NCBI GenBank assembly: GCA_030562195.1
Contig: JAUJPP010000003.1
Coordinates: 45,452,602 to 45,516,601 of the forward strand
Reading direction: 5' to 3'
Length of the DNA: 64,000 bases
Source: Nipponacmea schrenckii
Lineage: Eukaryota > Mollusca > Gastropoda > Lottiidae
Part shown: positions 1 through 49,132 of the stretch, piece by piece
Layout of the letters: each line of letters begins with the position of its first letter
Numbering within the stretch: the stretch's first letter is position 1
Translations under genes and position numbers: made by a program
The notes under the pieces: model-generated
Seen by the model: the letters and a program-made list of their open reading frames with translations, nothing else
Told to the model about the DNA's origin: nothing
Database searches by the model: none

Positions 1-36541
<36,541 letters not shown>

Positions 36542-39365
36542 TGTAAAAATTTAGTACTTATATTCAAAATCCAGTTCACTTCCTATTCACTTCTAATTAA
36601 GAACATATCTTTGATATAAATAAAATGTGTTATTGCAATGTACTGAACTATTCTTCACTACATAGACTATTGTGATTTTACTCTATATCTTAAATTAGTT
36701 TACTGGTGCCATAAAGAAATTACACTGTGTCAGTCTGTTGACTAAATCTGAAAGAAATGACAAGTCATATTTCTACTCATTTCATATCACAGAGTTTATA
36801 TCGTTACATTTGAATAATTTACAATCCTCCTTGCTATCGTACACATCTTATACTTAATATTTACAAAATATATCCTACATTAACATTACAACTATTGGAT
36901 ATCACATCTATTTACTGATATACTCTATACTGTTCTTATTCCACTGTTTATTCCTACAAGCACCTGTCACTCAAAACTCTAACGCCATCTAGTGTTAGTC
37001 AGGCTACAGTCGTGTTGTATTATTAGAACTGTACCATATTATAGTTGATCAATCAGTTAATACTCAAGACCGACTGTATATAATCAATATGTCTTATAAT
37101 GCTATAGTAACAAGGAGAACCACAATAAACATCCGTAAACTTAGCCCTATAACCTTCTACATCACCTCCATAATACTATCAGGAATTCGTGGCACCCATT
37201 ATGCAACCTGGTTACATCTGTTAGTGTTACTAAGAACCAAAATAAAATTCTCCCAAAATAGCATACTCTTTCTCTTTCTAGGTAAATAATACTATTAAAA
37301 AGTACAACCAAACAACTGAATTTAGATAAAGTGCAGAGGCAGTGTGTTGCTATTGGAGTTGTTCACACCCCAAAAGCATTGCTGAAATCTGATAGAAAGT
37401 GTTAATCACTATTCTTTTTCTAAAATAATTATACAGAAAAACTAAGCCTATATTGAGAAGGAAGCTGACCCGTTTAAACGTATCAATTTGAACCAATTAG
37501 AGGCGCTTAACCAACATATTTTTTTTTAACAATTTTGATCATACTGTGATATACCCTAAATGCAACTTGTATCTTTATCCGACAACTTACTGTATTTTTT
37601 AAGTCAGTTTGGATTTTGGAAGAAATAATCTAAAATGTGTTCTTCATTTGGTAATTGTTCTATGATGAGATACGCACATACTTGTACAGTTATCGATATG
37701 ATAATAATTTATCATATAAATATGACGTATCCAAATTAAGGCCCTAGGTTTCAGAACCACTGCTCTATCTTTTAACTAGATTTTCACAGTATGGGTTATT
37801 GAAAACAAAAGCCGCTTATCAAAATATCTTAAGAGACTAAGAAGCGGTAGGTCTCATGTATATATCTTAAGTATTAAAGAGATTTATCGAGAAATTAAAT
37901 GAACGCGAATAAACCTTCAGAACTATGATATGATATGTTACAGGGGAGGACACAAAATTTAACAAACTACAGACTACAACACATGCGTTTGAAATGCAAG
38001 CAAACTGAAGACTACGACTAATGTGTTCAAATAAAGGGAGGTAAGTTTACAACAGACAGACTACAAAATAATTGACCTTATTTACTGGTGATCTATTTAA
38101 GTTGTTTTAAAGCTAATTTTTAGAGAGTCATTAAAACACCATTTTCGAAATCTGGTACGTTTGTTGCCATGACAATAGAGTCAGTCGCGTTTTCTGTGGG
38201 TACAATACCCCGTGAATGCTGTGTAGGCTTTCAGTTGCGACGCCTACAACTCCAAATTAAAGATTAAGCCCTAAACCGTTATCCTGTAACTTATGTCATA
38301 TTTGGAATAGCATTGTAAATAGATTAAAATCTTTTCTGGAATGAGGCCAACAGGACGTCATGACAAATTCTTGGTACAGTAAATCTTAAAGTTCCAATAA
38401 AACAAAATTAAAATATTCTATCACAACCTGAGACATGTCATGGATTCCTTTCGATAATCTAATACAATGTCATTTGTTTCTATATTGTACGAAAAATCTA
38501 TTTATTGAGTACTATTTTAACCTTCTAAATATATATAAAGCACTTGAAATAAAAATCGTGTTCAAAATTAGTATCGCATAGGTTCCCTGTAGGCCTACGT
38601 ATTGACCCACAGTGTTGAATGCCATCCTATGCCGAAGCCATATGATTTAACTGCATGCAGTTAAATAGATTTTATAACTCGTATTTGTGTGAAATGTCTA
38701 TTCAAGTATTCTAAATACCCATTCCTGTTTATAATCACCAATAGTTGTAAAGCCCGAATAATCAGAAAAGAATATCTCTGGATACAATGTCAATGTTTAT
38801 TCGCTCTTCTAAAATATTGAAATATGATAGTAAAGATAAATTCAAAAAAAAAACTCCGAACTTAGTACTTTAAACAAGAATCATAAGAAAAGGTGACCTA
38901 TGAAAGGTCGTTAAAGGGTGGATTCAAGTACAGATGGTAAAATAATCATCATATATACACTAGAATATTAAAATTGTGAGTTATTAGACGTGAATAATTT
39001 AAGGATTTAGGTAAGTAAAGTTTTACACAGTAACATCTATAGCGTTAATAGAAATGACCTTAGGCTACCATTCCCAAACCAAGCGGTAAACAGAATCATT
39101 TGTTTACTGCCTACTGATGTTTTCAACTTTTTGGCGTTATGTTAAAATATCGGAGAATCGAAAATATTTCATCAGCATCTTAATTTAAACGATTTTATAT
39201 TTGCATCAAGCCTATATAACGTATAATGTTTTGCATTTTCGGTTGATGTGTAGTATCTCCACTTAAGATGTTGTGTACTTGTATATAATGACATCGAATA
39301 ACTTCCAATATTATTGAAATGTCGACAATACACATAACAAACATTGATTTTTCCTGATTTTCTAG
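36542..39365. other. Intergenic region between slo and gene A
   Basis: The slo start codon and gene A face away from each other here, so promoters of both should lie in this 2.8 kb. A TATATAAC at 39213 could serve gene A. I could not place a slo transcription start or a 5' exon. Confidence 0.5.
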
Positions 39366-39373
39366 AATACAAG

Positions 39374-40995
39374 ATGAAGTTATTAGCTTTTCTCAGTTTT
39401 TTTATATTTAACACAGTTAGTTCACAGTATCCCAGATTTCAAGACAGACGAGGTTTGGCTTTGTTTTATTTTGCTTAATTAATAGCTCACAGTAAAATAA
39501 TCTTTAGTCAACACGAAAACAAAGGAATAATCTAAAACTGGTTAACATGAATAAGGCTTTGACTTCCAGCAAAATGATGACATAGTTATGCCAATCATCT
39601 TAATACCATCCTTGCATTCATTTCGAGTAACAACAAATATTATGGGGAACTTTAAATTTTGCTTGTAATTTTAGAGAGATATTGTACTTATGGTGATAAT
39701 ATGTACAGACATGGACAAGTTGTAACGTTACCCAGGAGTCCTTGTGCAACATTCAGATGTGAATATAACACTTTACGGTTGATCGCACAAGGTAAATCAC
39801 ATTTTTCCAAATGTTAACTTTTCTGGACAAAATATATCCAATTTAATAAGCAATTTGGCCAAGTTCCGGGGTACTGTCAGTTTACAGTCTTTACTCTAAG
39901 TAGATGATGAGCATTGTATTTATTTTCATGACATGTTGAAACTATTACTATATATCCCTGGAAATAATACTTTTAGAATGTGTTGACAGAAAAGGAGACT
40001 GTAAGCGTGTTGGTGAAAGATGGACAGAATCTTGTGTGTCCTATATTTGTCAAACTAAAAAACGAAACAACAGACAAGAGTACCAGGCGGTTATTTCTAA
40101 TATGAGTGAGTTGTATTTCTTTTCTTTACATCAACGAAAATATCTCTATAATATATCTTAAATATAATGGAATCTGATACAACGACATTCAGGACATTTT
40201 ACTGAAAATTTCAAAACCTATTCTTGATCTCTATTTGAAACAGAAACATCACCAGATCATACTCTTCTGACTTATCTTGTCTTTTACCAACCAATCAACA
40301 AAGCATCTTAGCTAATATCTTAGATATTAGAAAATCTATCTTTTAAATACTCCATACCAATAACAATATCTGGTTTTCATGATGCTTTTGCGTTAAAAAG
40401 ACAGACAATAGAAATGTCACAGATTTTAGTATTTTATTTGTAATTGTCTGTCCTGTCGTAAAGCTATTGTAGTTATGAATCAGTGTAATGTATTCAATAG
40501 CTGATTGCTATCAGATCAGATTTCCTTTCTTTTCATTTTATCTTAAGCGAATAAAGTCAAGTTTATGTTTTTCGCATTCTTTGTATTAGAATATGAATTT
40601 GTATTTACATTTTTTCGTCATTTTGTTACTTCCATTTCGTCCAAAACTGTATATAAAGTATTTTTTTTAGTGTTTGTGCCTACTTTTTCAGATAATTTTA
40701 AATCTTTAACACGGTAAATACGTCGATTGTTTTCCTCGTTATAAATCATCCGACTTTTTTTAATTACTTTAATTTTTAAATGGTGCATTCATATCAAATC
40801 TTTTAAAAGGCAACCCTAGTATTGTTTAAAAACCTGTATTAGAATTTCTTTATTCCAGAATGTACTGATTCAAACGAACGGTGTCGAATGCCTGGTACCC
40901 GCTTTCCATTTAGAATCGGCAGCAGAGTGTACAGATTCTGTACATGCAGAACATGGCTCGATAATTTTACACAAAAGATCAAATATTTCTGTTAA
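39374..40995 (+). CDS. Gene A: small secreted cysteine-rich modular protein, 4 exons
   Basis: Exons 39374-39452, 39675-39791, 39977-40105 and 40859-40995, giving about 153 residues; all introns are phase 1. Exon 1 encodes a signal peptide (MKLLAFLSFFIFNTVSS). Exon 2 is an opening module (YCTYGDNMYRHG, then SPCATFRC). Exon 3 is a middle module (CVDRKGDCKRVGERW, then SCVSYIC). Exon 4 is the closing module (CTDSNERCRMPG, then FCTCRTW) ending in Cys-stop. The coding start follows a TTTTCTAG acceptor at 39361-39365, so a non-coding first exon exists upstream. AATAAA overlaps the stop at 40995. Same family as B, C, E and F. I do not recognise the family; a single-domain vWC-like fold is only a guess. 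Confidence 0.85.
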
Positions 40996-41000
40996 ATAAA
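40995..41000 (+). terminator. Gene A polyadenylation signal
   Basis: AATAAA starting on the last base of the stop codon. This gives an extremely short 3' UTR. Confidence 0.6.
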
Positions 41001-41062
41001 AAATGATTGTTGTCTTTTTCTAAGAACTGTTTTTTTTTTTTCTTTTTTTTTTTTTTTTTCCC

Positions 41063-41168
41063 AATGTATTGCCCCATGGGCTGAATGTGAGACAGGACCA
41101 TGTCCTTGTGTATTGGGCCTAATTCTGACCCATGTAAAATAAAGAGTTTATTATTATTATTATTATTA
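41063..41168 (+). mobile_element. 3' end of a retroposon with (TTA)n tail
   Basis: A T-rich run at 41031-41060 is followed by CCCATGGGCTGAATGTGAGA, GTGTATTGGGCC and AATAAAGAGTTTATTATTATTATT. An end in AATAAA plus a TTA tail is typical of non-LTR retroposon 3' ends. No coding part is attached. Confidence 0.45.
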
Positions 41169-42381
41169 CTTAAAATACCTCTTCGCCAGCCTCGATCGAA
41201 ATGCAGAACCAAAACACTCAAAATAAACGCAATGTGGACCGTATGGATGGATAAAAATTGGAGAAAAAATATATAAGCCGAATTCATGAAATGCCCAGTG
41301 TGGTAAAACTAATCTGTCTCACGACAGTCTAAGCCCAGCTCAGATTATCCTCAAGTGTTGTTTACTAGTTTAGGGAATTACAGATTAATTTTGCCCTTTA
41401 AAACCATTGAATCTCTTCAACTTGACTATCAAGCCCATTATATATTTATGAGAATTTCATTACTTATATCTAGTATAGGCTACTTACAGCTAATTATGTT
41501 GATATAATATAATTATATCGATTAATTATCAGTTACCGGCCCTGCTAAGTCAGCCAATTATAGAATCATTTGCTTTTTAATTACATGTATGTTAACCTTT
41601 GGTTTTATAGTCTTACAATTATTATTGCATCGTTTATAAACAGCACCCGTCCTTTTGATGCGTGAAAGGTTGCTGGGTTCATTAAATGTTAAATTTTAAC
41701 TTGGATTGATGTTCATTTACAGTGCTATATAAATGATGTTTACTAAATATTCAAAACTTATATACCCACAATTAGGTTTCTTTTAAAAATAATTCGCAAT
41801 ATTGTTAATCTAATCAAATTAAGATTTACAATTTCGTATTTTTTTTTCTATAGTAAATTAACATGTTTTCTACCAAGGGTTTAAAATAACATCAATGGGA
41901 CGGGTCTTCTCACTATTAAAATGATGTCAAATATTGTCACTAAACATAGATATTGGAATAAGTTCAAATTGTCCAACTTCAGTCCGAAAAAAAGTTCAAT
42001 AGTCTGAAGATAGCTTAGCACGAAATTCTAAGTAACGACATGTTTTATAGGTTCTGTTTAATATTTTTCAAATTACAATGTAGACTTAAAATATAAGAAA
42101 ACGAGTAAGAAACGGAATCTAAACTTATTTTATTTATCTTAAGTAGATTGCAAATTTGTTGACGTGGATTTTTTATTTCTTTTGAGTCGACGCCTTTGAT
42201 TGATCAAAGTATATAAATGATCTAAAAATCCAATTATTGAATATGAGGTCTTAATTAATAATAATGTGTCCAATGCATCCGTATTCAATGATATTACTCA
42301 ATCAAAATTGAGAGAATATATGTGTTACAATTTTGTTTAATTATCCTAAATTACCATGATCTCTGCAAAATTTCAATAAGC
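41169..42381. other. Intergenic stretch, nothing identified
   Basis: AT-rich DNA between gene A and the retrotransposon. No exon with the family's cysteine pattern and no other coding segment seen. Confidence 0.5.
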
Positions 42382-42546
42382 GTGTAAATTTAGTATAAAT
42401 TTGATTTTGGTAATGTGAAGGGGACGATTTATTGCTGCTCTTCCCTAATTTTGCACTCATCTTTTACGCGAGTTATCTCACCTTGGCATCTAGCACGAGC
42501 TCATCGTGGCTGCTTCACGCTTAATTACAATTGCTGCGAAAAAATG
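42382..42546 (+). repeat. Split direct repeat A1
   Basis: Starts GTGTAAATTTAGTATAAATT and ends GCTGCGAAAAAAT. It matches A2 at 48838-49000 with few differences. Left boundary of the retrotransposon. Confidence 0.85.
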
Positions 42547-42852
42547 TAGAAGATAATTCCGAATCAGATGAATACGAAATAGAATTCAATCCTGGTTCAC
42601 AGGACGCTAATCTCACGCCTGTTTCCACTAGGCAACTTGGTCACGATACTCCCGGTGAGGGTAAAATTCCGACTTGGCCGACCTGCCGACTCGCATAAAA
42701 AAAAGACTTGTTGATCAAGATGAAGATTTCTCCTAAATTCTGGAATGTTTCTATCATAATGAGAAAAACGGAAAAAATAAATAGTTTTCTCTTTTCTTCG
42801 AGAACACTTGGAAGAGTTGAGGTTTCAAAAATCCAAGATGTCGATGGCTTGT
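42540..42852 (+). pseudogene. Gag-like region, 5' piece
   Basis: Directly after A1 the plus frame reads SESDEYEIEFNPGSQD and then decays with stops. Interrupted at 42853 by the nested DNA transposon and resumed near 45594. Confidence 0.5.
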
Positions 42853-43108
42853 AGTACAAAAGTCCATTTTAGCTGAATTGAGATAATTTGAAGATCAAAT
42901 TTTGTAATGCGCTTTTAAAACTTAGGTATTGATGGAAATTCTTGCATTTTCATGTAGGCCCCTATGTTATGCAGGTTCATTTGCTGAAGAGATTAGTATG
43001 TCTGACATTTGTTATTTTTTTCTACAAACACAGGTTTTCGGTCTTTGAATGGAATTAATACTTTTGTACACTGAATATATTTTCATACAAGTGGATTTAT
43101 CAGATAAT

Positions 43109-45160
43109 TTACTTTAAAAGCCTTATTTCAATTGATAAAAAATAAAATACTAAAAAATATCTAGTTTTAAACATTTTTATTACAAGGAAAGAAATAACAA
43201 CAACATCAAAACTATTAAACATCAACAATTTTTTATATTTTATATTAAACCAATCATCTTCATTCTTCTTCATCATCTTCATCAGTGTCATCTGCTATTG
43301 GATGTCTATTGGATGTTTTCAGATTACCATAAAAATCTCCGTATATGGCTGGAATAACTCTGGATTTTAAGAGACTTAAAAGATCAGACTTTTTCGATGA
43401 CTGATACGCTTTTGTTAGAACTAAGCGTTCCCGATTTGGTCCGCCTTTTGTACCAATATTGATAGCATCAAATTCATCATTCATTCTGTATTTGAAAAGA
43501 ATTGTGTAAGGGTGTGCCTTTTGAAATCTGAGCCATTTGATGTTAAGCCAATTGACCTTGTCTCCATTAATCGCTAAAACTTAGATCTGTTCTTTATGAT
43601 TGTTTGAGCTAAAACTTTCAGATCATAAAAACTATCAAAGTCCATATGATTGATGACATAGGGAGTTGGCTTGCGTCTCGCTCCTCTTATTACAACCACC
43701 CATTCGTTTGGTGTGTACAGAGTCTGATGTTTCGCTGCCCTTTCAATAACAGAATGCATGGAATCCACTTCCATAAAGCTTAAATTTATAATTTCAAGAT
43801 TAGACAAGTTCTGCACGAGATACAGCATAGCTACAGATACATTTTGGTTACGGTTTTGTCCTGAACAGGTGTCAGAAAATGTGGCAACATGTTTAACATG
43901 GCTCCCTAGTGATTGTATGTAGTGAATTAATGCTGATCCAATTTCTGTGGAACCTCGTTGACCTTGAGTCTCGTCCCAAAGATAGCACACTCAATCTCGT
44001 GTAGAAGAGTTATAAACTGTAAAGTTATAAACGCTGAGTTTCCTCTTGTAGAAAATTTGACAATCACCAGCATGTGGAAGATTTAGAACAGCCGGGAGGT
44101 CAAAAGAGATGGATACATAGGTATTATTCTTCAATGCTTTCTGCTTGTCAGCTTCTTTTTCATCAAGAGAGTCCTTTTCCCTGGATTTATGTTCTTCCCA
44201 GTTTGGGTGTAATTTTGCCTTTTCATCTTCAGAGGCATCATAAAAAGCATTGCATACTGAAAATTGATCTTTCTTTGGTTTGAAGAAACGTAAATTGAAA
44301 TTAGTATTGAATATTTCCCTGTATTTATGCTCCTTTACTAGTGTAATATGTTTTCGAGGACAAAAATCATTTATGTAAAGATCGTACATTTTTTAACTAA
44401 TTTGCTTTTGAATGTTTCCGGCAATAATGGGACTCTACTTTTGGAAAGGACTCTATGTGCTCTTTAACAAAATCAATGCTATCTGCGTCATATGCAAACA
44501 CTTGCCTTTTATTTAGTCGCCCATCAATCTTTGAAAAGCTACCAGATGCATCCATATTGGCAGTAGCATGAGCAACTACAGATTGACTGATGCTCAGGGT
44601 GGCAAGAAAAAACTTCTTACACACACGCTTTTTGGTTTTATTGAATGGGAAGTAATAAACAAGCGATTTTGAGCGATGTTTTTGATCCTTTTTACCTCGC
44701 CGTCGTGGGACATTTATTTCTTTTATATTTCTGCAGATGAAATCTTGTTGTCGTTTATCATTACTTTGACAAGTTATAGAAGGAGCTATAGATTTCATTT
44801 CGAACATCTTCTGGGAAATTTTCTGTGCATTGATACCTACACTTATCGCAGTTTCTTTTCTGGAACAAATTTCCCTTTTCTTGTAACGTAAGATTTTCCA
44901 CTTTATCTATTTCTATGACGAACATTTACCCTCCGGCTTGAAGGATCTCGTTTTCGCTTCCTTGATGATCTTTTCTCTTCAACATCTTTATCATTGGGAT
45001 CCTCAACCACAATAATATCATCTGAGGTGACTGTACCTAAATCTTGGCTATTCTCTTCATTGATTTCAGATTCTGGTTCATAAGTAACATGATTTTGATC
45101 TTCGTGTTCACTTCTTGAATCGCCGTCGCCTTCAAAGTCAGGATTATTAATTATATTCAA
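43109..45160 (-). pseudogene. Transposase-like pseudogene of the nested element
   Basis: Pieces read in order on the minus strand: a basic, acidic N-terminus (KRSSRKRKRD, 44903-45160); KKRVCKKFFLATLSIS and ESFPKVESHYCRKH (44397-44807); RFFKPKKDQFSVCNAFYD and FDLPAVLNLPHAGDC (43991-44389); CYLWDETQGQRG and TFSDTCSGQNRNQN (43574-43990); a C-terminal piece (43260-43484). A TGA stop separates the third and fourth pieces near 43991, and frameshifts separate others. The spaced Asp in FDLP and in SDTCSGQN suggest an RNase H-like DDE core. I recognise this architecture from uncharacterised invertebrate proteins but cannot assign a superfamily. Confidence 0.6.
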
Positions 45161-45387
45161 ACTGTTTAATATTGCATCTTATACAGATTGAACTTCTTCA
45201 AGAACCTCAGTGTTGGATGGTGATTCACTCTCTTCATTTAAAGGTGAATCGAACATGTCTGAGACAGTGTCAGTATCAAATTTTTGTGCTATGTTTTGAT
45301 TCAGGAAAAAATAGTGTTTACTTTCTTATTACCACGTGCTTTCATTTCAATTATGTCCAATTATGTACCAAAAAGACAATGAGCTTG

Positions 45388-45426
45388 GAATACAAAAGTG
45401 TTATGTCCGTTAATACTTTTGTATTC
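45388..45426. repeat. Palindrome inside the nested transposon
   Basis: GAATACAAAAGTGTTA and TAATACTTTTGTATTC flank a 7-nt centre, with one mismatch between arms. The arm is a variant of the terminal repeat core ACAAAAGT. Confidence 0.7.
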
Positions 45427-45593
45427 TAACGTTTTTCAATGTGGGGATATACACCTAGTCTTTCTGACCTATTTTTCAGAAATATTATTTGATTGATCTT
45501 AAAGGGTTCAGACATAAGCAACATGGCTTTTAATTTGTTACTTTTAACAAAAAACCTGATTTTCAGAAAAAATGGACTTAACACTTTTGTACT

Positions 45594-46330
45594 CTAAGCA
45601 ATCGATGTCTCTGATAAAACAGATTGATAAAGAAAGGGATGAGCTTTTACAGTTACAGTCTGAATCTATCCGAGCTCGGGATAAACCTCAATCTGGTATT
45701 GAACAAGCATATAAAAGAATCTAAACTATCTCGATAATTGGCTAGTGCAAGAGACAACGAGAGAGCAGAAGGTAGGAGCATTAAGCCAGGTAGTAAATCC
45801 AAAGCCTATCGAATGTATGATTTTGTATGGGATGATCCCAGTTATAGAGATGATGATGACTATGTATCTTTTCAAAAGGATGGTTCACTCACTGTCAATA
45901 AAAAGAATAGGCCTAGATATGATAAACTGTCCATAGAGCAATGGGGGTATGCTTATTCTAAAATTATGGAGTGTTTGATTGCAGATGTTCTCTTGCTTGT
46001 TCTATGGAAATTATAGAATATATCGAATATTCGGAGTCTGTTTTTCGCTTATTTAGTAGATATGTGAAAATTAGTGTCTAGCTATATGCTAAAGAATATC
46101 GCGATTTGCAAAATAAGATGCAATTCAAATGAGGAACTATTAGACAAGACTTGCATTATTTTCAACTAATTCTAAAGCCGGCCCTTTCTGTTGAAACACA
46201 ACGACTCCTATGGGGAAGGAAATTTGCATAAAATATAATTCTGGAACTTGTGATCGATCTATCTGTAAATTTCAGCACTGCTGTTGTTTGTGCTACCTGG
46301 AGCATCCAGCCATAAAACATGTTGCAAAAA
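45594..46330 (+). pseudogene. Gag-like region, 3' piece, with zinc-knuckle remnant
   Basis: Contains a coiled-coil-like stretch (LIKQIDKERDELLQLQ), then SKAYRMYDFVWDDPSYRDDD at 45800-45870. A cysteine/histidine cluster at 46212-46324 (CIKYNSGTCDRSICKF, then HCCCLCYLEHP) is typical of DIRS-order gag proteins. Stops and shifts throughout. Confidence 0.6.
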
Positions 46331-47600
46331 ACTAAATGACTCTGCCGAGGGGGTAATTAACGCACATATCAATGGTGATTTGAGTTACTCCCCTCTGATG
46401 ACTTATCACATTTAATTGATTTGAAAAGCTCGTTAATATTGAATGTGTTGAATGTGATAATTATCGATCAGCAAAACAATTTAGTGATAAAGTTGCTCGT
46501 ATATGGATCTCAATCTTGCCCGAGAGCTTTTATAACCGAAAACTGTTATATTGCAAAGGTTGACCTCCAAAGCGTTAGTATTCATCCATCAAATCATTCA
46601 GCCACTGGATTGAAATGGACAGGGGATAGTCACCTACTTATTTTTATGATACCAAGTTACCTTTTGGTGGGGCTAAAAGCCCGAAAATATTTCAGACTTT
46701 AAGCAGTGCAGTATGTAGGATAATGCAGTCAAAGTGTAATATTAAAGTTATTGTTTTTTTAAAGCCCAACTTTTGATGAATGTGTTTCTGCCCTGAGCAC
46801 TTTATTGGATGTTCTTCGTACTTTGGGCTTTCGAATAAATTGTTCTAAAGTTTACGGGCCTAGTACATCTAGGTACATCTTGGAGTGCTCATTAATGCGG
46901 ACTTAATGGCATTTTCTTTACCGTCAGAAAAGCTTTCTGATTTAAGAGTTCTGTTAGTCTCTTTTGCCTTACGCAAACGAGCTTGTAAACACCAATTAGA
47001 CGTTTTGTTTTGCAAGCTTAGATGGGCTGCACAAGTAATATGTGGGGTAGGACTTTCCTACGCCGTATTTTGGATATGAAGGATTCTTTGTGTCTCAATT
47101 CACATAAAGTGAAATTAAGTGCTGAATTTTATCAAAACATTCACTGGTGGTTGCTATTTATGGAATTCTTTAATGGAAGTATGAAGATTTTGGATAATAG
47201 GCCGGTAAATTTAATCCAGACTGATGCAGCATTACATGGTGCAGGTGGTTATTTCGAAATTATTATTATTCAAACTGGAAATTAGATCTACCCTTTATGG
47301 CACATGAACATATTAATGTGAAGGAGGTAGCTGCCATTGTCCTGGCTTTATTAAAGTGGTGTCATGTGTTAAAGAATAAACAAGTTATTATCCACATAAA
47401 GGTCTATCTAGGAACAAGATCATCATGTGGCTTTTGCGACAGTTATCTTGGCTATCTGCCATATATAATATATCCGGTAATGCTGTATATATTCCAGGAA
47501 TAAACAATACCATTGCTGACACTTGTTCCAGGCTGCATGAACCTCCTATGTTTGACAAACTCTGTACTCTAGTACCTTCTCTTACGCTAGCATAGTTTTC
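46331..47600 (+). pseudogene. Reverse transcriptase-RNase H region, decayed
   Basis: RT landmarks: DLQS with IHPSNHSATGLKWTG (46560-46620), KLPFGGAKSPKIFQTLSSAV (46654-46713) and FDECVSALSTLLDVLRTLGF (46777-46836). The YxDD box expected between the last two is absent. RNase H landmarks: LIQTDAALHGAGGYF (47212-47257), HINVKEVAA (47308-47334) and NAVYIPGINNTIADTCSRL (47480-47536). The frame is broken several times. Confidence 0.75.
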
Positions 47601-47649
47601 AATGGATGAATTATTATGTCACATGAAATTACAATTTATATTTTTCAGA

Positions 47650-48580
47650 TGGTTTACTGATAAGGGATGTTCTAGTTTTCACTGTGTTAGAATTGAAGAG
47701 AAAAGCTTGGGCTAAGTCAACAATCAGCACATATTTAGTTCATTTGAAAACTTATATGAAGATTTTTGTCGTATTTACTGCTTTAACCCAATACCTGCAA
47801 TATCTGAATGTCTCCAAATTTATATTGCATTCCTTTTCAAGTTAATTTGTTTAAGTTTGCTTCTGTGAAGCAATATCTGAATATTGTATCTCTTTTACAT
47901 AAGGCTGAGAGCCTACACGACCATGTTTGTAATGATTGGAATATCAGCCAGATGCTTTTGGGTATTAAAAGAGAATTAGGTATGGCCCAATCTCATGCTT
48001 TTTCCATTACACCAGAGCTTTTAAAACAGTTTCGCTCGGTACTTAATTTACCTTGTGTTACAGCGTTTTGGGCAGCATGCCTTATAGCCCTTTTCGGTCT
48101 GTTGCATGCCAACAATGTACTAGTTAAAAATACTTTTGACCCTTTAAGAGATTTACGAGTCGATGCATTGTCTTTCTCATGGGGAATCTTGATCAATGTT
48201 CGGTGCACAAAAACAGTTCAATTCAGGGAAAAGGAAGTGCAAGTTGTATTGCCTTACATATCTGGCCGCCCACTATGCCCCGCTACTGTCTGGCAGTCCT
48301 ATTTTGCTCTTTATTCTAGGGCCGACCCCTAAGGCCCTTTACTGTGTGTCCATGATGGTGTCGCATTAAAATATTATCAATTTCTAGCTAGAATTAAAGA
48401 GGTTTTAATCATTCTCGGTAAACCCGATTTAAAGGTTGGTGGCCACTCATTTCGCAGGGTCGGAGCTAATTGTCTCAATAAACAAGGTTTTGCAGATAAG
48501 GACATCCAAACCTTGGGTTATTGCTTATTAAAAGATATCTGGATATTAATTTATCGAATCAACTTTCGATTGCTCGATTG
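47650..48580 (+). pseudogene. Tyrosine recombinase of the retrotransposon, decayed
   Basis: The longest open part (47808-48332) contains SVKQYLNIVSLLHKAE and ALFGLLHANNVLV. A frameshift follows, then GGHSFRRVGANCLNKQGFAD (48438-48497), with the HxxR box of the family. The first catalytic Arg, expected in GLLRANN, is His (codon CAT at 48105-48107). The nucleophile Tyr region after LGY is scrambled and runs into a TTA/TTTA microsatellite. Confidence 0.75.
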
Positions 48581-48597
48581 CTTTTATTTATTTATTT

Positions 48598-48660
48598 TTA
48601 TTATAACTATAATTATTATTATTATTATAATTATTATTATTTATTTATTTATTTATTTTT
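48598..48660 (+). repeat. ATT/ATTT microsatellite
   Basis: Runs of ATT then ATTT at the 3' end of the recombinase region. Possibly responsible for loss of its last codons. Confidence 0.8.
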
Positions 48661-48691
48661 CTAGACAATTTCTGGGTTGGAGTTTAATCGT

Positions 48692-48837
48692 CATTATTTC
48701 TAATTAAGTATTTCTATGTTATATGTTATGTGCAGGTGTATTGTATGTTAATGTTTTGGTTTAATTAAAGTCATTTTCCCATTCAGTATTTGCTTCTGCT
48801 TCGCATCACGTTATGTCACTAAGCATGGTATACTAAA
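48692..48837 (+). repeat. Split direct repeat B1
   Basis: Shares TGTTAATGTTTTGG, TTAATTAAAGTCAT, CATTCAGTA and CTTCGCATCACGTTATGTCA with B2. Abuts A2. Confidence 0.8.
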
Positions 48838-49000
48838 GTGTAGATTTAGTATAAATTTGATTTTGGTAATGTGAAGGAGACGATTTATTGCTGCTCTCCC
48901 CTAATTTTGCACTCATCTTTTACTACGAGAGTTATCTCACCTTGGCATCTAGCACGAGCTCATCATGGCTGCTTCACGCTTACAATCGCTGCGAAAAAAT
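48838..49000 (+). repeat. Split direct repeat A2
   Basis: Near copy of A1, from GTGTAGATTTAGTATAAATT to GCTGCGAAAAAAT. Confidence 0.85.
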
Positions 49001-49132
49001 TCCCACCCACCCACCACCTTAGTAGTATTACTAACTGGTGCTTGCTAAAGTTAAAACTCATGCTATCGGCTATTATGTACTTGTTTGAAATCTTATATTG
49101 TTTTATTGTGTAATTAAGGAAGGGGGAGTTAA

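Larger units (their letters stand above)
42853..45593 (-). mobile_element. Nested cut-and-paste DNA transposon, unassigned family
   Basis: Left end AGTACAAAAGTCCATTTT and right end, read inward, AGTACAAAAGTGTTAAGTCC form a short inverted terminal repeat with a 6-bp difference. Related motifs recur inside at 43055-43070 and as a palindrome at 45388-45426. It carries a broken minus-strand transposase-like gene. Retrotransposon gag sequence lies on both sides. No clear target duplication was found. Confidence 0.6.

Noticed and set aside
40979..41287. Minus-strand frame of 102 codons with a lysine run
   Set aside because: The lysines come from a poly-T tract of a retroposon tail; it overlaps the end of gene A.
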